Part shown: in pieces, positions 40,801 through 52,800 of the stretch
Layout of the letters: each line of letters opens with the position of its first letter
How positions within the stretch are numbered: the stretch's first letter is position 1
Assembly: GCA_029834535.1 (NCBI GenBank)
Contig: JAQMWT010000314.1
Span: 558,001-622,000 of the forward strand
Direction: 5' to 3'
Source of the DNA: Chrysophaeum taylorii
Taxonomy: Eukaryota > Sar > Pelagophyceae > Pelagomonadales > Pelagomonadaceae
DNA length: 64,000 nt
Translations under genes and position numbers: made by a program
The notes under the pieces: generated by a model
Databases searched by the model: none
What the model saw: only the letters and a program-made list of their open reading frames with translations
Told to the model about the DNA's origin: nothing

Positions 40801-43800
40801 CGCGTCGGCGCCTCGACGGCCTCGTCTTCGGGCAACATCCTCGTGAGCGTCGGCGGCTCGGGCAGCGGGTCCGGCGGGGTCGTGAACGTGTCGGCGGGCG
40901 ACGCCGAGGGCGAATCGTCTTTAGCTGGTGCTGTCAATATAACCGCCGGCAGCGGCGGCACCGGCGGCGACATAATTTTGACGGCCGGAGGATCTTTGGA
41001 CTCGGCGTCCGACGGCGGGTCTGTCCTCGTGACGGCCGGCGGCGCGTCGCAAAACGCGGGCGGTGGCGTCATCGTCACGTCGGGTCAGAGCACCGAGGGC
41101 GACACGGGCAGCGTGGTGGTGGCGACCGCCGACGCGGAGGCTGACGACGCCGCGAGCGGAACCGTCGCGCTGTGCTCGGGAACCTCGGCCTCCGGCAACA
41201 CGGGGGATTTGGTATTAAAGACGGGAACGTCGTTTGCCGACGGGAAGAGCGGACACATCGAGCTGATTGTGGGGACGAGCTCTGACGGCAACGGAGGCGA
41301 CATCTACGTCTACGCCGGCGCAACCACCGACTCGGCAATGGGCGGCGCGATCGAGCTGGTTTCGGGCAGCTCGGCCGCCGCGACGACGGGCTGCGTATTG
41401 GTCGCGACCTGCGACGCCGACGCGTCGTCGGGGTGCATCTCGATCGCGACCGGCACGAGCAACTCGGGCGGCGCAAGCGGGAGCCTCGCGATCGCGACCG
41501 GAAACTCGACCTCGTCGGCCGCGGGCGACGTATCGCTCGCCGTCGGCTCTGGCGCCGCGGGAGTTGGCGGCGCGATAACACTTCTCGCCGGCTCGATGAC
41601 GGACGCCGACGCGACGGGGGGATCGATACGCGTGATGGCAGGGGCCGCGACCTCGGGCGGCGGTGGCGCGGTCACCGTGAGTGGAGGGGCCGCGATCTCC
41701 GATCGCGGCGGAGACGTGAGGGTGCGCGGAGGATATTCGACGGCCTCCTTTGGCGGGAGCATCCGGCTCGAGAGCGGCGAAAGCGGCGGCGGCGGCGGCG
41801 CCGACGCTAGCAGCGGAAACGTGACGCTCTACACGGCCAACGCGGCGGGATCCTCCTCCTCCTCCTCCGGCTCGTTGGTGCTGTCGACGGGCTCGGCGAT
41901 CTCCGGGAACTCGGGAGAGATTCTGCTGTCGACGGGCACGGCGACGTCGGGCGCCGCGGGGTCGATCTCTATCCGCGCGGGAGGCGGCGACTCGGGCCAG
42001 GGGGGAAACGTGGATATCTACGCGGGCGAATCCTGGAGCGAAGAAAAAACTGGAGGCTCGGTGTCGCTTTCGACGGGCTACGGAAACTCGGCGTCGAGCG
42101 GGAACGTAACGCTCGCGACGTGCGATGCCTCAAACGGCGGCGCGTCGGGCGCGATCAACATCACGACAGGAAATGCCCGCGGTGGCGACTCGGGGTCGAT
42201 CACGCTCGCCACCGGGTCCTCGTCCGCGGGTTCGGCCGGTACCGTCGTCGTGGAGCTCGGGTCGTCGGGCGGCGCGTCGGGCGGCGCCGACCTGAGCTAC
42301 GCCGCGGGCGCGTCGACCTCGTCGACGGGCGGCTTCCTTTACGTGATGAGCGGCTATTCGGTCGCGACGACCAGCGGCAACGTCGTGCTGCGCACGGTCA
42401 ATTCGGGCGCCGGCGCGAGCGGCGACCTCCTTTTGTACACGGGAACGGCCTCCGAGGGCGCGTCCGGGGCCATAAACCTAACTACGGGTACGGCGTTCTC
42501 GTCGCGGTCGGGCTCGATAGTCTTGGCTGTCGGGTCGGGCGACGAGGGCGGCAGCGTCATCATCGAAGCCGGGGCCTCGACGTCCGAAGAACAGACCGGA
42601 GGGTGCGTGTCGATCGCGGGCGGCGCGAGCACCCAAAACGTCGGCGGACTCGTCTCGATTGCCGCGGGCGCCGGGGCCGCCGCAACGGGCGGGTCGATTT
42701 CTTTGACGTCGGGCAGCACGAGCGAGCAACAAAGCGGCGCGATCAACATCTCGACGGCTTGGAATGTTGGCGGCGGCGACACGGGCGCTCTCTCGGTGAC
42801 GACGGGCACGGCAAAATCGGGGAACTCGGGCGCGATTTTTCTCCGCACGGGTGCGGCGTTGTCATCGTCGGGCGGCGTCGGCGGCGCGATCGTTCTTAAA
42901 GTCGGCGACAGCACGTCGGGCGCGGGCGGCAACTTGAGGATGCACGCGGGTGCCTCGGAGACGTCGACGGGCGGCGACGTCTGCGTCGCGAGCGGCGCCG
43001 GAACGACGACGAGCGGGACGATTTTGTTGCGCACGGCCAACGCCGGTACCAAAAGCGGCGACCTCGCGATCTCGACGGGCGACGGCGCGTCGACGGGGGC
43101 AGTAAAAATTGCGACGGGAGATAGCACGGCGGCGACGAGCGGGTCGATTTACGTCCAGGCGGGCACCTCGGCGGGCTCGGGCGTCGGCGGGTCTCTCTAC
43201 CTGCACGCCGGGACGAGCACGCAACGCGGCGGAAACGTATCAATAACGAGCGGGGTCAGCACGGCGGCGACGTCCGGCGCCGTCGAGCTCGCGACGGGAA
43301 CGTCCGCGACGGGCTCGGGCTCGGGGTCGATCCTCGTCGCGTCGGGCGCCTCGACGGTCGGCGACGCGGGCGCGATCGTCGTCGCGACTGGAACGTCGTC
43401 GTCCGGCGAGACGGGGGGTCTCGCGCTGACCACCGGGTTTGCGACCTCGACGCCGGGAGATATCCTGATAACCGCGGGCTCGTCGACCGCCTCGACGGGC
43501 GGGTCGATTCTGGTGTCGGCGGGCACTTCTCTAGCGAGCGGCGGCGGCGCCATCAACCTGTGCTCGGGAAACGGCTCCGCGACGGGAGGTGATATTTCGA
43601 TGGTCGCCGCCGCCGGTCTCGTCTTGTCGTCGGGTGCCGGCGATGATTCGGCGGGCAACGCGTCGATCGCGACGGGCGACGCGGACGGAAACTCGGGCTG
43701 CATCTCGCTGCGGACGGGCACTTCGGCGTTCGGGAGTTCGGGCGGGGTGACGATCGAGACGGGGGATGGTGTTGTCTCGCTTGGCGTCGAGATCACGGTA

Positions 43801-46800
43801 GGTACGGGGTCGAGCGGCGGCGTCGGCAGCGCGATCACCCTGAAAGCGGGGACGCTCGCGCTCGCCGACGACCTGGATTCGACGGCAGCCGCGGGAGGTG
43901 CCGTCGAAATCGCGTCGGGCTCGAGTCCGCGCGGCGCGAGCGGCCGAATCTCGCTCGCGACGCCCGACGGGCCGAGCGTCTCCTCTTCAGCGAGAATCGG
44001 AAGCGGCAACATCACGCTAGAAACGGGGTCTGCGCCGGCGGGATCGGCGGGCGGCATCACGCTGGCGGTGGGCGCGGGCTACTCGGGTCCCGGCGGCAAC
44101 GTCGTCTTGACGGCCGGCGCGGCCGGAACCGCCGACTACGACGGCGGCGCGATATCGCTCCAGGCGGGCAGCTCGGCACGCTACGGCGGGACTTTGTCGC
44201 TCGCGAGCGGGGCCGGCGAGCTGGGGCCCGGCCTCATCTCGATATCTACGCCAGACGCGGCGGCGAAAGGCGGCGACATCTTGGTGTCGACGGGAACGTC
44301 GAACGTCCGCTCGGGGTCGATCGCGCTCGAAACCGGGAGCTCGAGTCAAGGTTCGGCGGGCGCCATAGTCCTCGCGGTCGGCACCTCGCACTCGGGCGCC
44401 GGCACCGACCTCAACATTTCGGCCGGCGCCTCGACGCTCGCGACCGGCGGCGCTCTCCGGCTCTCGGGCGGCGCGTCGACCGCCGCGAGTTCTGGCAACG
44501 CGACGATCTCGACGCCCGACGGGATCGCGTCGGGGTCTCTCGTCCTCGCGACCGGGACGGCGAGCGGGGGTTCGAGCGGCAGCATCGTGATATCGACCGG
44601 CGCCGCCGCGAATAACGCGGGCTCGATCAACATCACGGCCGGCGCGGGGACCTCGGGGGATGGCGCGAGCTTGCGGGTAACGGCCGGTCCGACCTGTTCC
44701 GCTACCCAAGCCGGCGGTGCCCTCGAACTTTCGGCGGGGGGCGCGGGCGGCATCGGCGGGTCGGTCGAGATTATGGGGGGAGACGGCGCGACGGCCGGGG
44801 CGGTCAGGATTGAGACTGGCGCCGCGACGTCGGCGTCGAGCGGCGCTCTCGAAATGCGGACGGGGATGGCGGCGAGCGCGGGGACTACGGGGGCGACGAT
44901 CTTGATTTCGACTGGCAACGCGACGGCGGGCGCCTCGGGCGCGGTGTGCCTTTCGACCGGCACGGCATCGGCGGGCAACACGGGCTCAATATCCCTGAGC
45001 GTCGGGGCCGCGACCTCGACCGCCGGCAACGTGACGCTCGCGGCCGGGAGCTCGACGACGGCGGCTAATGGTGGCAGCGTGTCGATCCTGGGTGGTGGTG
45101 GTGGCGGCTCCGTCTCGCTCGCGACGGCCGAGGCAAGCAGCGGCGGAGCCTCCTCGGGCGCGATCGCGCTGGCGACGGGCGCGAGTTCGACGGCCGACTC
45201 GGGCGCAATAACGCTGTCGACCGGGACGACCGACAGCGGCACCGCGGGAAGCATCACCCTCTCGGCCGGCACCGCCTCGACGAGCGTCGGCGGCGCCGTC
45301 CGGCTCGCGGCGGGAAACTCGTCTTCTTCTTCTTCTTCTTCTTCGAGCGGAGGAGGGAGCATTTCGGTGCTCGCGGGCTCGGTAACGGTCTCGACGGGCG
45401 ACGGCACGTCGAGCGGCGGGGTGACGGTCGAAACGGGCGCGGCAACATCCGGCGCGTCGGGGGATATCGTCCTTCAAACGGGCGCGGCGACGACGACATC
45501 CGGCGATTGTCGCATCGGAGTGGGATCCACGACGTCGGGTTCGATTGGCGACCTCGTGCTCCACGCCGGGCAGTCGACGGCGTCGGGGGGAGACATCGAG
45601 ATCTCGGCCGACGGCAGCTCGGGTAGAGTGCTCCTGGGAAGGACGGACGACGCGCACGTCCAGCTCAACGGCAGCGACGTCGACGTCGTCGCCGGCGCGG
45701 GCGGCGACGTGCGTCTCGCATCGAGCGGCGGGACTATCGGGTTTGGGATCTCGGAGAGCCCGTACGACGGGAGCAACGACGTCGAGTACGACGTGAGGCT
45801 CGCGTCGAACGGCACGGCGACGCAGTTCATCGCGAGCGTGCCGGTGCAGGTGACGGCGCAGTACTACTCGTCGGACGAGCGCATAAAGCGGGACGTCGAG
45901 GAGGTCGACGTGGAGGACCTGCTTTCGCGGATCCAAAAAGTCCGCATGAAATCGTACAAGTACACCGACGCGTGGCGCAAGGTCCGCAAGGTGCCCGACG
46001 TGCGCGTGCGCGGGGTCCTCGCGCAGGAACTCGAGGAGGTCTTTCCCGAGCACGTCACGGTGCTGCCAAAGTACGAGCTTCGCGACAAGCACTTTGGGAT
46101 GGAGGACTTTTACCAGGTCGACAAGCAGGCCCTCGTCCTCGATACGGTCGGCGCTCTCCAGGCGCTTCACGCGCGCTACTCTGTCGTTTTGCCGGAGGAC
46201 GACGATCCCGGGCGGTCGGCGTCGCTCCGGGTCACGACGGAAGACGCGGGCGAGTCGGGCGCGATTTCGGTGAGGACGGGGGCGGCGACGCGCGCGTCGT
46301 CGGGCGGCGTCGACGTCGCGACGGGCTCCGCGCCGCTCGGCGCTTCGGGCAGCATATTCCTCCGCACCTCGGGGGACGCCCGGGAAGCGGGCAACGTGAC
46401 GCTCGCGGCGGGCGAGAGCGCGCGTTCGCGGGGCGGTTCGGTCCGGCTGGCCGCGGCCAACGGCCAGACGGGCGGCGACGTCTCGCTGTCGGGCGAGCGC
46501 ATCTCGTGCGCGACGGGGGCCTCGTCGTCGCGAGGCGGCGGCAACGCGGCCGCGTTCGAGGTGGGCGAAGCTCTCGAGGGCGACGGCGGGGCCGTAAGTT
46601 TTTCGGCGGGCGCCGGGGCGGTTCGCGGCGGCTCGGTGAGGCTCGCCGCGGGGGACGGCGCCGATGTCGGCGGCGGCGTGGATCTCCTCTCTGGCTCGGG
46701 GAATCGTGGCGGCGGCGGCGACGTTTCGATTCGCGCGGGCAAGGGCGAAAAGGAGGGCGGCGAGCTCCGGCTGTGCGCGGGCGAGGGCGCGCTTTCGTCG

Positions 46801-49800
46801 GGCGCGGTTTTCGTCTCCAGCGCCGACTCGGCGGCCGCGAGCGGTCTCTTGCGCCTCGCGAGCGGCCGGAGCCTCGAGGGGTCTTCGGGCGACGTCCTCG
46901 TCGAGACGGGCGCCGCCTACGTCGACTCCGGCTCCGTAGAACTCAAGGCGGGCGCGAGCCGCGCGGGGTCCGCGGGGTGTTTGGAGCTGGCTGCCGGAGC
47001 CGGCGGCGCGACGGGCGGCGGGCTCAGCTTGGACGCGGGAGCCGGCGGATCGACGGGCGGCGCCGTCGCCATTTCGAGCGGCGCCGGCGCCTCGGCGAGC
47101 GGGGACGTCGTGGTGATGGCGGCCGGCGCGGGCGCGGGCGCGGGCGGCTCGGTCGTCCTCGCGGCCGGCGCGGGCGCTCGCCGGGCCGGCGACGTCGCGC
47201 TCAGCGCCGGATCGTCGGCCGAGGCCGACGGCGGGGCCGTCGTCGTCTCGAGCGGCGGCGGGGCTTCGAGCGGCGCCGTGTCGATCGCGTCGGCGGCCGC
47301 GGACGCGTCGGGCGACGTGCTCGTGTCGACGGGCGACGCTCTTGGCGTCGTCGGAAAGGCCGGCGACCTTCGGTTCGAAACGGGGGATGGCGAAAGGGCG
47401 GGCGGCATGGTTTTAGTGGCCGGCGACGGCCGCGAAGAGGCCGGGAGCCTCGAAATGCGCGCGGGATGCTCCACTCTCGGCGTCGCCGGGCGCGTCACCG
47501 TTGGCGCCGGCGACGGGGGCGCGACTGGCGGCGGCAGCATTGTGATGGACGCGGGCGACGGCGGCGAGCGCGGCGGCGACGCGACGCTGCGGAGCGGCGG
47601 CGGCGAGCGCGGCGGCGACGTCGTCGTGGCTTCCGCGCCCGGGATGACGTCGTCGGGCGACCTCGAGGTGCGCACGGGCGACGCCGCCGAGGCCTCGGGC
47701 GCGATACGGGTGGGCTCGGGCGACGCCGATTCCTCGTCGGGCGACGTCGAGGTGTTGGTCGGCGGCGGCGGCGACCTCGCGCTCGAGGCCGGCGAATCCA
47801 CGGACGAATCGGGCGGCGCGGCGACCCTGGCCGCCGGCGCGGGTTCCCGCGGCGGCGATGTGCGCGTGAGCGCCGGCGCCGGCGCAACATCGAAAGGCGG
47901 CGACGCGACGTTTGCTGCGGGGGAAGGCGCCGCGGAGGGCGGCACCGTGCGCTTGCAGGCCGGCCGCGGCGGCGACAGAGGCGGCGGAGTAGAGCTGCGC
48001 GCGGGCGCCGGCGGCGACGAGGCTTTTTCTTCTTCGGGCGGCGACGTCGACGTCTGCGCGGACGGCCGCGTCGCGGTCCAGGGTGGCCGCGTCTTCGTCG
48101 AGGCCGCCGGCGATATGGTGGTCGAAACGGCCGACGCCGAGGAGGAGGGAGGGGCGATCAGCGTTTCGGCCGGCGCCGGAGCGACGGGCGGCGGCGCGGT
48201 CGACGTTCGCGCGGGCGGCGGAGAGGTCGCCGGCCGCGCGCGTCTCGCGGGCGGCGACGGAGGGGCCGTCGGCGGCGCGATCGAGCTGTTCGCCGGGCGA
48301 GGCGACGAGGTTGGGGGCGCGATCGACGCGCGCACCGGCGCCGGCGGAGAAGTCTCGGGCGACCTCGTTCTCGCGAGCGCTTCGGCCGGCGATCGCAGCA
48401 GCAGCGGAGACGTCGAGATAAGCTCGGGCGACGCGGGCGAGCGGAGCGGCGGCATCGAGATCCGCTCGGGCGACGCGGGCGTCGATCCGGGCGCCGTGCA
48501 CGTGGAAAGCCGCGGCGCCCTCGTTGCGACGGCCGGCGACGGCGAGGATTCGGGCGGAAACCTCGACGTCGCGGCGGGCGACGGCGCGAATACGGGCGGT
48601 CGCGTGGCCGTGCTCGGCGGCGCGGGCGAGACGTCGGGCGGGGGCGTCGACCTCTTCGCCGGCGCGGGCGGCGGTTCGGTGCGCGTGGAGGCGGGCAATG
48701 GTGGTAGTGGTGGCGACGTCAACGTCGAGGCAGGCAGCGGAAAAGACGGCGGCGGCGGCGCGCTTCGCGTCGAGGCGGGAAACGGTGGTCGCGGCGGCGG
48801 CGGCGCGGTCGACGTACGCACGGGCGCCGGCGACGCCTCGAGCGGAAGTTTCGGGATGAGGACGGGCGACGCCGGCGCGAGCGGCGGGATCGACATACGG
48901 ACGGGCGACGGCGGCGAAAAGGCGGGCGGCGTGGGCGTGCGCGCCGGCGCGGGAGGCGCCGCCGGGGGCGACCTCGAGCTCGCGGCGGGCGACGCGCCTC
49001 GAGGCGTTGGCGGCGACGTCCGGCTGCGCGCGGGCTCGGGCGAGGCGGGCGGCGACCTTCTCGTCGAAGCCTGCGGCGCCTTGATGGCGCTAAGCGGCGA
49101 CGACGGCGATGTCCGCGTGGCGAGCGGCGACGGTGCCAATTCGGGCGACGTGCGGATCGCGACGGGCGAGGCCGCAAAAACGTCGGGCGATATCCAACTC
49201 GCGACCGGCGAGAGCGAAGAAAAATTCGGCGGCGGCGGCGGCGTCGAGGTGCGCGCCGGCGGCGGTGGTCTCGTCGCGCGCGCGGGCGACGGCGACGAAT
49301 CGGGCGGCGCGGTCGAACTGGCAGCCGGCGCGGGCGAGGCCGGCGGAAACCTCGCGCTCGCCGCGGGGAGCGGCGAGGTTGCCGGCGGCGACGTCGAGAT
49401 CGGCGCCGGCGACGGCGCCGCGGACGCGGGTTCGGTGGCCATCGCGGCGGGGAGCGGGGGAATCGGGGGCGAGCTTTTTCTCGCCTCGGGCTCCGGCGAG
49501 CTCGCGGGGAACGTAAACGTCGAATCCTTCGGAACCGTCGACGCGCGCGCCGGGCCGGGGGGCTTCCGAGTCGCTACCGGCCAAGGCCGCGACGCCGCCG
49601 GCGCGATCGAGCTCGCGACGGGCGACGCGCGAAAGGGCGCGGCCGGCGGCCTGCGGCTGCGCACCGGGGACTCGGCGGAGGCCTCGGGCGGCACCATCGA
49701 CCTCAGCGCCGGCTCGGGCGACGCGTCGGGCGGTTCGGTGCTTTTGTCTGCCGGGGCCGGCGAAGACAAAGGCGGCGGCGTCGAGATCCGCGCGGGCGGC

Positions 49801-52800
49801 TCGGATCAGGGCGTCGGCGGCGACCTGCTGGCGGAGGGGGCTGCCGTTTCGGTAACAACGACGACCGCGGCGGCGGCGGCGTCGTCGGGCGACGTCGTAG
49901 TCGCGTCGGGCGACAGCGTCGAGTCGCCTTCGGGCGACATCGTGGTCGCGAGCGGAAACGCCGAGGACGAGTCGGGCGAACTCGCGGTGCTGGCCGGCAG
50001 CGCCACGTCTGGCATAGGCGGCGACGTCCTGGCGGCCGCCGGCGACGGCGCGATTGGCGGCGGCCGGGTCGACCTCGAGGCGGGTTCCGGCGACGCCGGC
50101 GGCGGCGTCGCGGTTCGGGCCGGCGTCGGGCGCGAAACCGGCGGAAGCGTCGTCGTGGCCGCCGGGGACGCCGACCAAGAGGCGGGCGGCGGCATCGAGA
50201 TGCGCGCGGGCGGCGGCGCGATCGGCGGCGACCTCGCGCTCGCGGCGGGTCGCGGCTCGGCCGTCGGCGGATCGCTGCGGCTTGGAGCCGGCAGCGACGC
50301 CGAGCTCAAAACTGGCGACGGCGAAAAGAGGAGCGGGAGCGTCGCAATCTCGACGGGCCGCGGAGAAAAGAGCGGGGATCTCGTCCTCGAGACGGGCGAC
50401 GCGCTACGCGCGGGAGGCGTGCGGCTGGCTGTTGGCGACGCCGCCGAAGGGCCGGGGGGCAGCGTCGAGGTGCTCGCGGGCGAGGGCGGCGGCAGAGTTT
50501 CGATCGCCGCGGGCGCCGGCTCGGCCGGCGGCGAGATCGAGCTCTCGGCGGGCGACGGTCGGCGCGAGGCTGGCGGAAACGTGCGGGTCGCGGGCGGCGC
50601 CTCGCTCCAAGCCGAGACTGGCGCCGTGAATCTCGAGAGCGCCGCCGGCGGCGGCGCGTCGGGCGGCGTACGCGTGGCGAGCGGCGAGGCCGTCTCCGAC
50701 GTTTCGGGCTCCTTGGATATCGCGAGCGGCGACGGCGTCGAGGCGGGCGACGTTGCCGTGCGCGTCGGCGCGGCGCGCGAAACGGCGGGCGAACTCAACC
50801 TCGCCGCCGGCGACGGCGAAACGCTCGGCGGCTCGGCGACGCTGCGCGCCGGCGCCGGAGCGCGCGGCGGCGGGCTGCGGCTCGCGGCGGGCGACGGCGT
50901 GGACCTCGGCGGTGACGCGTCGATGACAGTGGGCGGCGGCGACGGGGTTGGGGGGAGCCTGAGCCTCGAAGCGGGCAGTGCCGCGCTCGAGGGCGGCGAC
51001 GTTCGCGTCCGCGCCGGCGACGGCGGTCGCGGCGGCGACCTCGACCTGAGCGCCGGCAGCTCGCGGGCGGCGGGCGGCGACGTGCGCGTCGCGTCGGGCG
51101 CCGGAGACGAGGGCGGCGGCGGCGACCTCTCGATCGTGGGCGCCGGCGACGTCTCGATCGCGACCGGCGCGGCGGCCGGCGCGGCGGGCTCGATCAGCCT
51201 CGCGGCCGGCGAGAGCCAGCAAGCACCGGGCGCGGGCGTGGACATCAAGGCCGGAAACGGCGGAAAGACGGGCGGCGAGGTCCGGCTCGCGGCCGGCGAC
51301 GGGCACCGCGACGGCGGCGTAGTCGAGGTGCGCGCCGGGGATGACGGCGGATCGCTGCTGGCCGAGGCGAGCGGCGGCGTCGCCGTGCGCGGCGGCGACG
51401 TCGAGATCGAGAGCGGAGGCTCCGAGGAGGAAAGGAGCGGCTCGGTCGCGGTGCGGTCGGGGGACGCCGATTTTGCCGGCGGCGTCGCGGTCGCGGCCGG
51501 CGACGGCGACGCGCGAGGCGGCGCCCTGCGCTTGGCGGCCGGCGACGGAGAGACGGCCGGCGACGTCGACGTGACCGCGGGAGCCGGGGGGCTGTCGGGC
51601 GGCGACGTCGCGGTTCGCGCCGGTGCCGGCGACTCCTCCGAGGGGGGCAGCGTCGAGCTCTCGGCGGGCGCATCCGAGACGGATCGAGGCGGCGGCGCGA
51701 CGGTGCGCGCCGGCGACGGCCGAGAACGAGGCGGCGCTCTGTCGTTGGGCGCCGGCAACGGCGGCGCGGTGTGCGTCGCGTCGCACGGCGGCGACGTGCG
51801 CGTGGCGACCGGCGACGCCTCGGGGGGCGGCGGCGGCGACAGCGGGAGGCTCGAGCTGTCGACGGGTTCGGGCGAGACCACCGGCGACGTCGAGATCGAG
51901 AGCGGCGGCAGCGACGTGCGGGTTGCCGTCGGCGCCAGCGACAAAGACGCGGGCGGCAGTCTCGAGCTGCTCGCCGGAAATGGTGGCGTCGAGGGCGGTC
52001 GCGTCTCGGCGCGCGCGGGCGACGGGTCAGAAATCGGCGGCAGCTTCGTGGTGGAGGCGGGCTCGGGGCGCGGCGGCGGCAATCTCGAGCTCTTGGCCGG
52101 CGCTGGCGGCGGCGCCGTGAGCGTGGCGAGCGGCGAAGGGGCCGCCGCCGCCGCCTCGGGCGACATCTCGCTCGTCACGGGCGCTGCCGACGAGTCGTCG
52201 GGCGCCATTGCGATCGCGACGGGCGATGCTCGCGACAGCGGCGACGTCGAGGTGGTAGCCGGCGCGGGCGAGCTCGAGGGTGGAGGTTTGTCGGTTGGGG
52301 CGGGCGCCGGCGCGACCGGCGGCGCGGCGACAGTTTCGGCCGGAGATTCGGCCGGAGAAAATTCCGAAGGCGGCGGCGGCCGAATCACACTTTCGGCCGG
52401 CGACGGCCTCTCGGAAGGCGGCGACGTGGAGGTTCGTGCCGGCGCTGGAGACGTCGCCGGAGGGATCGCGGTCGAGGCCGGCAGCGGCGGCGAGGCCGGC
52501 GGATCTCTGTCGGTGCGCGCCGGCGACGGGAAGGACGGCGGCTGCCTCGAACTCTCGGCCGGAAGAAGCGGCGGCGGCGGCGGCGGCGGCGGCTTTGTCG
52601 CGCTCCGCGGCGGCGACGGGTCGAGTCGCGGCGGCGGCGTCCAAGTGGCGACGGGGGCCGGCTCGGCGAGCGGCGATCTATCGCTCTCGACGGGCGAGGC
52701 CGCGGCGCCCGGGAGCATTTCGCTCCGGGGAGGCGCGGTCCGAGTGCTCGGCGGCTCGGCGCGGGTCGCCGTCTCCGGCGAGGTTAACATCTGCGGCGAC

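Noticed and set aside
45972-48707. Sense-strand Arg/Gly-rich open frame of 911 codons
   Set aside because: Out of frame with the S74 domain and composed almost only of Arg and Gly; a by-product of GC-rich repeats.
46917-49769. Antisense open frame of 950 codons
   Set aside because: Shadow of solenoid II, with no independent start context or domain.
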